Made by a program: the position numbers and the translations under genes
Shown: piece by piece, positions 45,289 to 55,265 of the stretch
How positions within the stretch are numbered: position 1 is the first letter of the stretch
Layout of the letters: each line of letters opens with the position of its first letter
Assembly (NCBI RefSeq): GCF_013927005.1
Contig: NZ_CP055930.1
Span: forward strand, 4,650,001-4,714,000
Reading direction: 5' to 3'
Origin: Enterobacter sp. RHBSTW-00175
GTDB lineage: Bacteria; Pseudomonadota; Gammaproteobacteria; Enterobacterales; Enterobacteriaceae
Length of the DNA stretch: 64,000 nt
The notes under the pieces: generated by a model
The model's input: only the letters and a program-made list of their open reading frames with translations
What the model was told of the DNA's origin: nothing
Databases searched by the model: none

Positions 45289-47025
45289 TTAACCAGGGTT
45301 TGGTTGTACATCACCGTCTGATTCACCCTCACTCGCACTCTCTTTACTTTGAATGAACCGGAGTGCCAAATAGAGGTCTGGCGCCAGAATCATGTCATCA
45401 TCATTCATTGTTGGCCGACTGTCTTTAAACCAGCGTGTTAATTCCGTTTTCCGGCCCGCAAGGATTAACGTAATCTGTCGAACTTTCAGGTCGCGCTTTA
45501 ACTCATTAATGGTGGCCAGGACACTGATATCTGAATAGGTGAAGCAGGCAACGGCATCAATAACCACCCATTTAGGTTGTAATGCGGTACCATCAACTAA
45601 GTTCAAAACCCGACGTTTAAAATAAGCCACATTAAAATAGGTCAACGGGGAGTTAAATCGATACATCAGCACGCCCGGGACCATTTTAATATCAGTTGAA
45701 TTGCCTAATGAGTGAATCATTCCATTTTCGTCAGTTCCCAGTAAGTGTTCAGAGGGACGAAAGACTGTACGCAGAAACTGTAACAGACCCAGCAACACCG
45801 CAAGGCCGATCCCCTGGATAACGCCGATAATTAAAACGCAGCCAAACGTGAAGAAGGCCAGGCGAAATGCCTGTTTATTTCTTCGCCTCAGATTCCATAG
45901 CCCACGTAAATCAATCAATGACCACGATGCATACATTAGAACGATACCTAATGCAGAAACCGGAATAAACTGTAATGGCTGAGTGAAAAATACGACCACG
46001 ATACCGATGAGTAGGGCTGCGACCACAGAAACCAGCTGACTTTTCCCCCCAGTTGAATCATTAACTGCGGTTCGGGAATCGGCTCCACTGATAGCAAACC
46101 CCTGGGATAATCCAGACATGAGATTCGCAATACCCAGAGCTCTGAACTCTGCATCAGCATTAATTTCATAGCCATTTTTCGCGGCGAAACTGCGAGCGGT
46201 CAGCATAAGACTGACAAAACTGACCAAAGCCAGGTTCAGCGCCGGGATCACTAAATCACGCATCGGACCTGGCTGAAATGCCGCCCAGTTAACGACGGGT
46301 AAACCAGGCTGGAAACCTTCCCCTCCAATAGTGGCAATACCATAATTTTGCGCAGATGTTCCCCATACCAGTGCCGTTGTTATCGCAATGGCAATCAACG
46401 GTGCTGGCCAGTGGCTGCGATACGTTTTGATAACCATTAAAATAGCTAACGTTAAAAGTGATAGCCCTAAAGTTAATAAATGGCTGTCTGCGATTCGGCC
46501 TGGCAAGGCAATTATTTTCTCAATAACCTGCGCCTCATCAAGCGTGATCCCCAAAACCTTGCCTAATTGCCCGACAATAATCGTCACGGCTACGCCATTT
46601 AGCAAACCGGTAAGAATGGGATGAGAAAGCAGATCGGCAAGTGCGCCCAGGCGAAATTTACTGGCAAGAAGGCACCAGCCGCCCATCATCAATGTCATGA
46701 TGATCGTCAGTTGCCAGTGCAGTTCGGGATTTCCGGCAGAAAGAGGAAACACAACGGCTGCAATCACCGCGCAGGTCGTTGCATCAGGGCCAACAATCAG
46801 CTGACGTGAAGAACCAAACAGCGCATAAGCTATCATTGGTAAAACGCAGGAATACAGCCCTACGATTGCCCCAACACCCGCCAACTCAGCGTAAGCAATA
46901 GCAACGGGGAGTGCGACAGCTGCAACAGACAGCCCGGCTTTAACATCATGTTTTAGCCAGCTTTTATCGTAGGCTAATAAATTTTGTAACCCTGGCATGT
47001 AGTGTAATAAAAATTTTCCGAACAC
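45289..47025 (-). CDS. SulP-family anion transporter with STAS domain
   Basis: A 578-residue inner-membrane protein: 10-14 membrane segments from about residue 25 to 425 with the SulP signatures LKHDVKAGLSVAAVALPVAIAYAELAG (about 23-49) and FAISGADSRTAVNDSTGGKSQLV (about 310-332), then a cytoplasmic STAS domain (about 440-560; PKWVVIDAVACFTYSD). SulP proteins move sulfate, bicarbonate or dicarboxylates; the substrate cannot be told. Monocistronic. Confidence 0.93.
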   Translation of the reverse strand: MFGKFLLHYMPGLQNLLAYDKSWLKHDVKAGLSVAAVALPVAIAYAELAGVGAIVGLYSCVLPMIAYALFGSSRQLIVGPDATTCAVIAAVVFPLSAGNPELHWQLTIIMTLMMGGWCLLASKFRLGALADLLSHPILTGLLNGVAVTIIVGQLGKVLGITLDEAQVIEKIIALPGRIADSHLLTLGLSLLTLAILMVIKTYRSHWPAPLIAIAITTALVWGTSAQNYGIATIGGEGFQPGLPVVNWAAFQPGPMRDLVIPALNLALVSFVSLMLTARSFAAKNGYEINADAEFRALGIANLMSGLSQGFAISGADSRTAVNDSTGGKSQLVSVVAALLIGIVVVFFTQPLQFIPVSALGIVLMYASWSLIDLRGLWNLRRRNKQAFRLAFFTFGCVLIIGVIQGIGLAVLLGLLQFLRTVFRPSEHLLGTDENGMIHSLGNSTDIKMVPGVLMYRFNSPLTYFNVAYFKRRVLNLVDGTALQPKWVVIDAVACFTYSDISVLATINELKRDLKVRQITLILAGRKTELTRWFKDSRPTMNDDDMILAPDLYLALRFIQSKESASEGESDGDVQPNPG

Positions 47026-47348
47026 GTTATTCTCCGGATATGGATCCTACTCACGCAATGTTGGCATACTTCAGAGTGAAGTTCTGGTTTTCAAATGCTT
47101 CCGGAATGAGACAGTCGCTGCTCCGGCCATAATGACACTGCAACACGTATTATTCTGACTGGTGTTAAACATAGTTCAAAAACTGCCGCTTAGCCGGAGT
47201 GGACTTTTTGGTAGTTGTCAGTGGGGAGGTATTTCAGCAGAATGAAACCGCCTTTAATAATGACCGCTATTTGTACAGTCACAAATTATTGAATCAGGTT
47301 CCGGCAGGGTGACTGACCCACAAAAGAAAGGATGCAGGAGATCGCGCT
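47026..47348. other. Noncoding region between divergent SulP gene and 47349
   Basis: A 323-bp region expected to contain two divergent promoters. I saw no clear ORF, repeat or recognised operator. Confidence 0.5.
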
Positions 47349-47840
47349 ATGCGTACCCATCAACTGAGCAAGTCCCATAAACTGTATCGCAGTGTTAACA
47401 CGACGACGCGGCACCATTCTAATAATCCAGGTGCGGAGTATCGCTGGGAACGCAATCGTAAAAAGGTCGGTGATGAACTACTGGCGAAGCGCGAGACGAT
47501 GCATAGCGGGCAGAAGCGTGGACGGGACTACACACCCTTGTTTTATTTTCTGATCAAACAGATTGGTAAGCCCTGGGATGACATATTTAGCGAAGTATGT
47601 GGACGCCTTGATACCACAGAACCTGTATTTTGGTTGGTCGCGCTGCATGAGCATCAGCGAAGAGACTTAGTCTGCATTGGCGAAAGTAGCTTTTATCCGG
47701 GTCTGTTTGTTGATGAGAATGGAATCCTGCAACAGGTGAACCCGTCAATTAGCGGAAAGGACGTTGTGGTAGCTTGCCGCTGTTGCACACACACTTATAT
47801 TGGTGAACCTGTACCTTCTATTGCATCTTCCAGACAATGA
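47349..47840 (+). CDS. Conserved protein of unknown function
   Basis: A 163-residue basic, soluble protein preceded by a good AGGAGA ribosome site (8-nt spacing). The N-terminal 60 residues are rich in Lys, Arg and His (MRTHQLSKSHKLYRS). The core YTPLFYFLIKQIGKPWDDIFSEVC (about 61-84) and FYPGLFVDENGILQQV (about 117-132) resemble a broadly distributed uncharacterised family whose members carry an RPLxRFLxxxVGRPWxxVxSEI-type block. Two adjacent Cys occur in CRCCTH near the C-terminus. No function is proposed. Confidence 0.65.
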   Translation: MRTHQLSKSHKLYRSVNTTTRHHSNNPGAEYRWERNRKKVGDELLAKRETMHSGQKRGRDYTPLFYFLIKQIGKPWDDIFSEVCGRLDTTEPVFWLVALHEHQRRDLVCIGESSFYPGLFVDENGILQQVNPSISGKDVVVACRCCTHTYIGEPVPSIASSRQ

Positions 47841-47917
47841 TTTCACACAGTGTGGGTCTTTCAGTTAACTTGCAAGGTTTTGGTCTCTGGGAAATGGTAT
47901 TTTAAGAAAGATTATTC

Positions 47918-48883
47918 ATGATTTCTTATTCGAGAATCTCAATGGACCCTTTATCTGATGTTCTACAGTTGCTATCGGCGAGCAGTTACATTACGAGCGG
48001 GCAGTCCGCTGGTTCGTGTTGGGCCATGCGTTATCCGGGATTCTCCGGTATGAAATTTATCTCTCTTCGTAAAGGGACTTTATGGTTTCGGCTTGAAGCT
48101 GAGCAGGACTGGCATCTAATGAACCCCGGTGACGGCTTAATTCTGACCCGTTCAACCCCATTCATAATGGCAACAGATCCAAACCTGTCTGCTGTACCTT
48201 CGGAGAGCGTCCCCTATCAGCGTCGTGACGGTATTGCGGATTACGGTGGTGACGACAGCATACTGCTTGCCGGAAAAATGGAGATAGATCCGATGCCTGC
48301 TGGTTTGCTACTTGGTTTACTGCCTTTGGTGATTCCCATTAAAACAGGTACGGGATCATCCTCAACGTTGTACTGGTTAATGGCCCGGCTTCACGAGGAA
48401 AATCTATCCCTGCTCCCGGGCGCTTCACTTGCGGGCAACCATCTGATGCAACTCATTATGATTGAAGGTATTCGTGGCTGGATCTGTTCTGAAGAATCAG
48501 GACTGAGTGGCTGGATGGGCGCATTGAGAGATCCACGTATCCTTAAAGCCCTCGGCGCTGTCCATACAACCCCCGAAAGGAACTGGCAACTGGCAGACCT
48601 GGCCAACGTCGCGGGTATGTCACGGGCAGGATTCGCGCGGCGGTTTAATGAATTGACGGGAACCACGCCGCTGAGTTACCTCACTCACTGGCGTATGCAC
48701 ATTGCCAGCAGGGCACTCAGACTCAGCAGTGAGCCGGTCAAGCATCTGGCTTTCAGGCTTGGTTATGCAAATGAAAGCACCTTCAGTACCGTATTCAAGC
48801 GTGTTTATGGGATGTCACCCACAGCACATCGGGCTCAATACCGGGAAGGGCCGGTATACCCACTTCGACCATACACGAACTAA
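47918..48883 (+). CDS. AraC-family regulator
   Basis: A 321-residue AraC protein (313 if starting at ATG 47942, MDPLSDVL, which better fits family starts). The N-terminal cupin_6 domain begins DPLSDVLQLLSASSYITSG; the C-terminal HTH pair is at about 225-308 (LADLANVAGMSRAGFARRFNELTGTTPLSYL; LGYANESTFSTVFKRVYGMSP). Target unknown; the co-directional DHA2 efflux gene 200 bp downstream is a candidate. Confidence 0.92.
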   Translation: MISYSRISMDPLSDVLQLLSASSYITSGQSAGSCWAMRYPGFSGMKFISLRKGTLWFRLEAEQDWHLMNPGDGLILTRSTPFIMATDPNLSAVPSESVPYQRRDGIADYGGDDSILLAGKMEIDPMPAGLLLGLLPLVIPIKTGTGSSSTLYWLMARLHEENLSLLPGASLAGNHLMQLIMIEGIRGWICSEESGLSGWMGALRDPRILKALGAVHTTPERNWQLADLANVAGMSRAGFARRFNELTGTTPLSYLTHWRMHIASRALRLSSEPVKHLAFRLGYANESTFSTVFKRVYGMSPTAHRAQYREGPVYPLRPYTN

Positions 48884-49085
48884 AGCCTCTTTAACTTTAA
48901 AATCGTCATAGACTGATACTATTACGAAAGTAATCTGGACTTTTGATTATTAAACGTCTCTCTTCTTTCAAATATTATTTTCCGGGCACATCAACGTGTG
49001 CGTCAGCCTAACTTAGGGCGCGGCCGTCAGGCTGAAATTGTTCCGTCATATGGCGGGAAAATCTGAATAAAAACGGGAAATATAA

Positions 49086-50465
49086 ATGACTGAATCACGG
49101 ACCAGTAAACGCTGGTTTACTGCTGCATCCTGCCTTGGGATCGTTCTTGTCCAGCTTGACGTAAGCATTGTAAACGTCGGATTGCATTCACTTAAGGACG
49201 CCTACAATTCTACGGTTTCCGATCTGGAATGGGTCATTAATGCGTATGCACTTGTTTTTGCCGCATTGATGCTCAGTTCCGGTAGCATTGTTGACCGTTT
49301 CGGTTCAAAAAACACATTTATCTGCGGTGTGACCATTTTTATCGTTGCCTCAGTATGCTGTGCTCTGGCACCGACCATTTACTGGCTTGACTTTAACAGG
49401 GGCTTACAGGGCGTTGGGGCTGCTCTTTTACTGCCCAGCTCACTTACGCTCCTTCGCCAGTATTTCTCCAACTCGCATGAACGCGCTTCTGCTATTGCAA
49501 TGTGGGCTGCGGCGGGTTCACTCGCGCTTGTTGCAGGCCCCGTAGCAGGTGGTTTGCTGATTAAGTATTTTGGCTGGAAAAGTATATTTGTTATCAATTT
49601 CCCGCTGGGACTCTTGAGTATTATTGTGATCCTTCGCCTGGCTCAAGCCAGCAGCCCATCCAGAACTGAAATGAATTTGCTGAGTCAGGCGTTCATTATA
49701 CTGGGACTGGCGATGATGACCTTTACGCTTACCGAGGCCGGGGAATATGGCTGGACAAGTCCGGTGATCCTCACGACCCTGACGCTTGCTGTAATAATGA
49801 TGGCAACTTTCTGTCGTGTTGATAGCCTTTCAGCCAATCCCGTTATTGCAAGAGAGGTCAGACAAAATCCACTTATTATCAGCGCTGTACTTGTTGGACT
49901 CCTCTGTAACCTGGTGTTCTATGGTGCTGTTTTTATCTTCAGTATTTTCTTTCAGAACAGATTACACTTATCGGCCCTTGAAACGGGTATTGCCTTCATG
50001 CCGATGATGGCTTTAACTGCCCTCGTTAATTTTTGTTCAAGATGGTTCTCGTCATGGTGCTCTGTTCGGACACTATCCATCCTGGGTAGCCTGATCAGCA
50101 TGTTTGGGTTTGTGATAATTTTCTTTATCACACCTGAATGGACCGCTTATCAGTTATTCCTACCCATGATACTGCTGGGAAGCGGGACGTCATTTGCTAT
50201 GCCCATCATGACCAACATGGTGCTTTCGCAGGCAACACAGCGTTCTGCTGGATCTGCATCCGCCTTCTTTAACTGTGCCAGACAAATGGGGGGAGTAACC
50301 GGAGTTGCAGTTTTTGGCCTTGTTCTGGGAGCAGGCGGAGATGATATGACACGGGGTTTACAACAAGTCGCTTTTACTGCTGCCTCAATTACACTCGTCT
50401 GGGTAATGATCAGCTTTAAAAAACTACCCTCTCTTAAGTTGCATGAGCTTTATTCCCATGATTAA
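49086..50465 (+). CDS. MFS drug:H+ antiporter, DHA2 (14-helix) type
   Basis: A 459-residue major facilitator. LDVSIVNVGLHSLKDAYNSTVSDLEWVINAY (about 24-54) is the motif D1 region of DHA2 (EmrB/QacA-like) pumps, and RGLQGVGAALLLPSSLTLL (about 107-125) and WAAAGSLALVAGPVAGGLLIKYFGWKSIFVIN (about 141-172) cover motifs B and C. It is likely to export toxic organics. It ends 122 bp before a convergent LysR gene. Confidence 0.92.
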   Translation: MTESRTSKRWFTAASCLGIVLVQLDVSIVNVGLHSLKDAYNSTVSDLEWVINAYALVFAALMLSSGSIVDRFGSKNTFICGVTIFIVASVCCALAPTIYWLDFNRGLQGVGAALLLPSSLTLLRQYFSNSHERASAIAMWAAAGSLALVAGPVAGGLLIKYFGWKSIFVINFPLGLLSIIVILRLAQASSPSRTEMNLLSQAFIILGLAMMTFTLTEAGEYGWTSPVILTTLTLAVIMMATFCRVDSLSANPVIAREVRQNPLIISAVLVGLLCNLVFYGAVFIFSIFFQNRLHLSALETGIAFMPMMALTALVNFCSRWFSSWCSVRTLSILGSLISMFGFVIIFFITPEWTAYQLFLPMILLGSGTSFAMPIMTNMVLSQATQRSAGSASAFFNCARQMGGVTGVAVFGLVLGAGGDDMTRGLQQVAFTAASITLVWVMISFKKLPSLKLHELYSHD

Positions 50466-50518
50466 AGTTCATCCGCCAGAAATATAACCCTGTTTCTTTA
50501 TCTGAGGTATGAGTGAGT

Positions 50519-50540
50519 CAGGGCTGCAACAGCAGCCCTG
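50519..50540. terminator. Hairpin between convergent DHA2 pump and LysR genes
   Basis: A perfect 9-bp stem CAGGGCTGC / GCAGCCCTG with an AACA loop; no long T-run on either strand. Confidence 0.6.
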
Positions 50541-50587
50541 TGCAAGAAGCTGACATCCATTTGTCAGGAAAGATTAACTCTATTGGT

Positions 50588-51484
50588 TTAGCGCGTTGAA
50601 GCGCGTAGTTCGTCAACCAACAGGCTAAATGCCGGGGTGGGTTGACGATGGCTTGGATAATAAAGATGGTATCCAGAGTATGGTTCACACCAATCTTCAA
50701 GTACGCGAATAAGATTTCCGGATGCGATATAAGGTTCAAGCTGCCCTTCTGGTAGATAGGCTAGTCCTCGACCTTCAAGTGCCGCTTTCAGTATCATGCT
50801 TCCCGTATTGAAAACCAATTGACCATCAACTCGCACATTTAGTTCTCGTCCGTCTTTTTCAAATTCCCACGCATAGAGCCCTCCATGTCCTGAAAGGCGC
50901 AGGTTTATACAATTGTGATCTGTCAATTCCTGCGGAGTAATGGGCACATGCCTGTTACTGAAATAATCAGGTGATCCTGCCACTGTCATCCGCATATCTG
51001 GCGCAATACGAATGGCAATCATGTCTTTGGCGATAGTTTCGCCGGGACGTACACCGGCATCAAAACGATCTCTTACGATGTCAGTTAGCCCATAATCTGT
51101 AAGAATTTCGACCTTAATATCGGGGTATTTTTTAACGAGACGCGCTACTGCTGGCCAGAGTATTGACTCTGCTGCATATTCCGTTGCTGTAAGGCGTATT
51201 GTACCAGCTGGCTTATCACGTAATTCACTCAGCACCATTAACTGACGCTGAATATCCTCTATCTGAGGTCCGACTGAAGAGAGTAAACGTTCCCCGGCTT
51301 CAGTCGGGACGACCCTTCTGGTGGTTCGGTTAAGCAACCGGAGCCCGAGCTGGGCTTCCAGAACGCGAACGGTCTGACTGAGTGCTGACTGTGAGACTCC
51401 CAGACGTTTTGCTGCTCGCGTGAAATTCTGTTCCTTAGCCACCACCATAAATGCGGCGAGGGCATTCAGATTATCATCGGCCAT
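50588..51484 (-). CDS. LysR-family regulator (module A)
   Basis: A 298-residue CrgA-like LysR protein: HTH at about 20-60 (FTRAAKRLGVSQSALSQTVRVLEAQLG) and effector domain with DIVRDRFDAGVRPGETIAKDMIAIRI (about 136-161). It is divergent from the SDR gene at 51728, its likely target. It closely parallels the LysR at 58569 (same FDAGVR, KDMIA and YHLYYP segments), suggesting an ancient duplication of a LysR-SDR unit. Confidence 0.93.
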   Translation of the reverse strand: MADDNLNALAAFMVVAKEQNFTRAAKRLGVSQSALSQTVRVLEAQLGLRLLNRTTRRVVPTEAGERLLSSVGPQIEDIQRQLMVLSELRDKPAGTIRLTATEYAAESILWPAVARLVKKYPDIKVEILTDYGLTDIVRDRFDAGVRPGETIAKDMIAIRIAPDMRMTVAGSPDYFSNRHVPITPQELTDHNCINLRLSGHGGLYAWEFEKDGRELNVRVDGQLVFNTGSMILKAALEGRGLAYLPEGQLEPYIASGNLIRVLEDWCEPYSGYHLYYPSHRQPTPAFSLLVDELRASTR

Positions 51485-51727
51485 TTAAAGGTTTTCCTTA
51501 TAATTTCAATCTCATTTTACCATCTAATCACTTAATGCGTCCTCAGATATACTTTCTTCGTTCACTAAATAACCACCCACCCGGTCTGAGGGCTTTATGT
51601 AAGCCGCTACGCCATTTGTCGAAGTCAACCAGCAAGGTGAAGATGAAGTCAATCATTGCCGCACCGGTTTTCAACGCGGTGTTTGAACAGCGCGAGTCGA
51701 ATTAACAACGCCCTACAGGAGGACAAT

Positions 51728-52465
51728 ATGTCTCAGGGTATCGAAAACAAAATCATCGTCATCACCGGTGCCAGCAGCGGTTTGGGCGCAGAAACAGCCC
51801 GACATCTGTCAAAGCTGGGCGCGAAAGTGGTTCTGGGAGCCCGTCGTATGGAAAGGCTGGAACATATTGCCGCGGAACTGGGGCTGGATCACAGAGCCAT
51901 ACTGGGTACCGACGTGACGGATCGCGCTCAGGTTCAGGCCCTTGTTGACCGGGCGGTAGAATTGCATGGTCGCATTGATGTCATCATCAGTAACGCGGGT
52001 TTAATGCCGAGCTCCATGCTCGACAAACTGAAAGTAGATGAATGGGACCGGATGATTGACGTGAACATTAAGGGCGTGCTTTACGGTATTGCCGCCGCGC
52101 TGCCGTATATGAAAGCACAGAAGTCCGGGCAGTTTATCAACGTGTCATCCGTCGCCGGGCATAAGGTGGGTCCCGGTGGGGCCGTATACGCAGGCACTAA
52201 ATGGGCTGTCCGGGCTATTTCAGAAGGACTGCGTCAGGAAGTGAAACCCTGGAATATCCGCACGACTATCGTCTCTCCTGGGGCGGTAGACACCGAACTG
52301 ATCAAAACCATCACCGACGAAGATGTTGCAAAAGGTATGTCTAAGACCTATGAGAATGCAATTCCGGCGGATGCCTTTGCGCGAATAGTAGCATTTGCTA
52401 TCAGCCAGCCTGACGACGTGGACGTTAACGAAATACTTTTCCGGCCAACGCTACAGGTTTATTAA
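51728..52465 (+). CDS. Short-chain dehydrogenase (module A)
   Basis: A 245-residue classical [17 protein letters not shown] (about 11-24), ISNAGLMP, catalytic Ser in [10 protein letters not shown] and YAGTK (YxxxK). It resembles NADP-dependent oxidoreductases of the YdfG-like group that reduce aldehydes, ketones or quinones. The frame is open from 51656; ATG 51728 after CAGGAGGAC is preferred. Divergent LysR upstream, MFS gene downstream. Confidence 0.92.
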   Translation: MSQGIENKIIVITGASSGLGAETARHLSKLGAKVVLGARRMERLEHIAAELGLDHRAILGTDVTDRAQVQALVDRAVELHGRIDVIISNAGLMPSSMLDKLKVDEWDRMIDVNIKGVLYGIAAALPYMKAQKSGQFINVSSVAGHKVGPGGAVYAGTKWAVRAISEGLRQEVKPWNIRTTIVSPGAVDTELIKTITDEDVAKGMSKTYENAIPADAFARIVAFAISQPDDVDVNEILFRPTLQVY

Positions 52466-52663
52466 AAGCGTATCAGGCGCGTAATCTCCGCGCCTGTTTT
52501 TCCGGATGATTTTTACTCTCCAGGATTAAGAAAGAAACGCACTAATTTATCCCTGAAGACAAACAGGAAATTCTAAATGGAATTTTCTGCAGGCCACTTC
52601 GTGCCTGAAAAATAAAACAGATATACGACATTCTATACATGAAAAGGGAAGGGGCTGAGTTAT

Positions 52664-53872
52664 ATGCCTGTAAAACAATCACACCATATTTCCGGCACTT
52701 CAGTTGTCGCTACGTTAATACCCGTAATGACCGCCGTTCTGGTCGGCTTTATTATTATCGGCGTTGCACTACCCGTCCTGCCATTACATGTCAAAAATGG
52801 TCTGGGTTTCGGGACTTTTATTGTGGGTCTGGTTGCCGGGGCGCAGTTTGCTGCATCGCTTATTTCCCGAGTATGGTCCGGGAGCTATTCAGACAAGCGC
52901 GGTGCTAAAAAGGGCGTGGTCGCAGGACTCATCGCCGCTGCTGTGTCAGGGTTGTTATACCAGGCTTCTCTCTGGCTGGTGAGTATTCCGTCACTGTCAG
53001 TGAGCGTACTTTTGGCTGGGCGTGCGATCCTTGGCGGTGCAGAAAGTTTCATCATTACCGGTGCAGTGGCATGGGGGCTGGCCCTGGTTGATAAAGAGCA
53101 TGCGGGTAAGGTCATTGCCTGGGTGGGCACCGCGATGTTTGCCGCTATGGCGCTTGGCGGGCCAGTGGGCACGCTGTTATACGATGCATTCGGCTTTGAG
53201 GCGGTTGTGTTACTGACCTTGCTGCTTCCGCTGATGGTGCTCATGTATCTCGCTCGTATGCCCGCTGTGGCTCCTCATCCACATGCTATACAGACTTCTG
53301 TTGGCTCTGTGATGCGCGCAGTCTGGTTACCAGGCCTGGGTGCTGCGCTTGCGAGTACAGGCTACTGTACCATCCTGGCCTTTAGCTCGCTTTATTACAG
53401 CTCGATGAACTGGCAACCCGTCTGGTTGGCATTTACCGCCTTTGGTGTAGCGCTGATTGTTGCCCGAACCGCTGCGGGCCACCTGCCTGATCGCTTTGGC
53501 GGCGCGCGTGTTGCGCTGATATTTGTCCTCGTCCAGGCCGCAGGGCTTTTCCTTATCTGGCTTGCGGGAACATCCCTGATAGCAACCCTTGGCGCCGCCT
53601 TCGCTGGCTTTGGCTACTCGCTGGTGTATCCGGGACTGGGTATCGAAGCCATCAGTGGTTCGACACCACAGAACCGGGGCACGGTGATGGGGATCTACAC
53701 AGCATTTCTTGATGTGGCGATGGCAATCGGCAGTCCTGCACTTGGCTGGGTCGGTGGGCATCTGGGACTCAACGCCATATTTCTGGCCGGTGCGCTGGTT
53801 GTACTCTCCACTGCCGTGGTGGCATTACTGCTGTTAAAACGCGCAAAACAAGTCAAAGAAAATCCAGCCTGA
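52664..53872 (+). CDS. MFS transporter, YhhS/YfcJ-like
   Basis: A 402-residue 12-helix major facilitator. SRVWSGSYSDKRGAKKGVVAGL (about 68-89) is the loop 2-3 motif A, and VLLAGRAILGGAESFIITGAVAWGLAL is typical of the YhhS/YfcJ (UPF0226) efflux group. Substrate unknown. It lies 198 bp after SDR A and 85 bp before a hydrolase gene; the same strand suggests a loose operon or co-regulated set. Confidence 0.9.
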   Translation: MPVKQSHHISGTSVVATLIPVMTAVLVGFIIIGVALPVLPLHVKNGLGFGTFIVGLVAGAQFAASLISRVWSGSYSDKRGAKKGVVAGLIAAAVSGLLYQASLWLVSIPSLSVSVLLAGRAILGGAESFIITGAVAWGLALVDKEHAGKVIAWVGTAMFAAMALGGPVGTLLYDAFGFEAVVLLTLLLPLMVLMYLARMPAVAPHPHAIQTSVGSVMRAVWLPGLGAALASTGYCTILAFSSLYYSSMNWQPVWLAFTAFGVALIVARTAAGHLPDRFGGARVALIFVLVQAAGLFLIWLAGTSLIATLGAAFAGFGYSLVYPGLGIEAISGSTPQNRGTVMGIYTAFLDVAMAIGSPALGWVGGHLGLNAIFLAGALVVLSTAVVALLLLKRAKQVKENPA

Positions 53873-53957
53873 AAGGGCTCTGCTGTCCTGAGGTGTTTCA
53901 TTGTATGGATGTTTCACTTCGTTCGTCCTAATACCGTCGTTTAATTCAGGAGGTAAT

Positions 53958-55001
53958 ATGAAATTACATTCAAAAGGGAAATTAAAATTGTTGGTCACGC
54001 TGGCAATTATGAGCATCGCATTCACTGCGGGTACAAACATAGCTACCGCTGCGGATATGTCTCATGGTGCAAATAATTTCTATAAAAGCGATAAAGTGAA
54101 TACTGAAATCGTTAAATTCAAAAATATTTACGGTATGGAAGTCACTGGCACGTTATTTACTCCCCGGAATATGGCGGCTGGGAAAAAATACGATGCACTT
54201 ATTGTTGGCCATCCATTTGCCGCGGTAAGACAGCAGGCCGCTAATCTATATGCGACGAAAATGGCGGAGGCTGGTTTTGTTACCCTCTCTTTCGATCAGT
54301 CCTTTTGGGGGGAGAGTGCCGGTACGCCACGTGGAGCGGTGCTGCCTGATGTTTATGCAGAAAACTTCAGTGCTGCTGTTGATTTTCTCGGAACACGCAC
54401 GTTTGTAGATCGAGATAAGATTGGTGTGATAGGCATATGCGGTAGTGGCGGCTTCGCTATCGCGGCAACCAAAGTGGACCCGCGCATCAAGGCGCTCGCC
54501 ACCGTCAGCATGTACGATATGGGGGAGTATTTCCGTACCGGTCTGAACCACGAACGGACCGCAGCAATGAGAAACAAAGACCTGGCAACCGCAGCTGAGC
54601 AGCGCTACAAAACGTTTAAAACCGGGCAGCCCGTCTACGGCCCAGGGCAAAATGATCCGGTGTTTATTGAAGGAAAGGAGTCGAATGACTTCTATCAGAC
54701 CGAGCGAGGTAAAGTGGCATCCAACGATCGCCGAACCACGCCGGCAACCTACGCCAGATTGATGAATTTCCATCCGTTTATTGATATTGAATCCATTTCA
54801 CCACGACCAATACTTTTTATCGTGGGGGATGCGGCACCTTCCCGCACCTATACCGATACGGCATATAAAATGGCGGCTGAGCCGAAAGAGCTTATGGAGA
54901 TTAAGGGCGCTAACCGTATCGATCTGTATGATCGCACTGAACTTATCCCGTGGGATAAGCTGGTCTCATTCTTTAATACCAACCTGAATACAAATAAATA
55001 A
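53958..55001 (+). CDS. Secreted alpha/beta hydrolase, YcjY/dienelactone-hydrolase-like
   Basis: A 347-residue protein with a signal peptide (MKLHSKGKLKLLVTLAIMSIAFTAGTNIATAA, cleavage near 32). GHPFAAVRQQAANLYATKMAEAGF follows, then the nucleophile elbow IGICGSGGFA (about 158-167), where Cys takes the nucleophile position, as in dienelactone-hydrolase-like enzymes. The start follows a strong AGGAGGT site; the open frame begins earlier at 53901. Substrate unknown. Confidence 0.88.
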   Translation: MKLHSKGKLKLLVTLAIMSIAFTAGTNIATAADMSHGANNFYKSDKVNTEIVKFKNIYGMEVTGTLFTPRNMAAGKKYDALIVGHPFAAVRQQAANLYATKMAEAGFVTLSFDQSFWGESAGTPRGAVLPDVYAENFSAAVDFLGTRTFVDRDKIGVIGICGSGGFAIAATKVDPRIKALATVSMYDMGEYFRTGLNHERTAAMRNKDLATAAEQRYKTFKTGQPVYGPGQNDPVFIEGKESNDFYQTERGKVASNDRRTTPATYARLMNFHPFIDIESISPRPILFIVGDAAPSRTYTDTAYKMAAEPKELMEIKGANRIDLYDRTELIPWDKLVSFFNTNLNTNK

Positions 55002-55012
55002 TACGTTACTTG

Positions 55013-55035
55013 AACGGCACTGTTTCAGTGCCGTT
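55013..55035. terminator. Hairpin after the YcjY-like gene
   Basis: A perfect 10-bp stem AACGGCACTG / CAGTGCCGTT with a 3-nt TTT loop, 11 nt past the stop. There is no T-run, so it may be a weak terminator or a processing hairpin. Confidence 0.6.
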
Positions 55036-55065
55036 ATCACTATAAAGATAAAAATGGAGAGTGTT

Positions 55066-55134
55066 ATGATCAAACCAATATTACTTGCTCAGGCTTCACT
55101 GACGGCCGTGTCATTCTCATCCGTGGGGACATAG
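55066..55134 (+). pseudogene. Remnant of a secreted-protein gene (22 codons)
   Basis: ATG 55066, behind the good ribosome site ATGGAGAG, encodes MIKPILLAQASLTAVSFSSVG-T and then TAG. The short hydrophobic N-terminus with Ala/Ser residues looks like a signal peptide cut off by a stop or deletion. The following 130 bp carries no continuing homology that I recognise. It could also be a small leader peptide. Confidence 0.4.
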
Positions 55135-55265
55135 GTTGAGGGTTTGTTGTTCTTTTCGTTCGACTTTGCAAAGATGTCTCACACACAATTTCAGACCTGC
55201 TCTGACAGCAACGTAAATCTGTTGCCATGTCGATTTCGAACGAGTTCTGCTTTAAGGAGCCTGAT

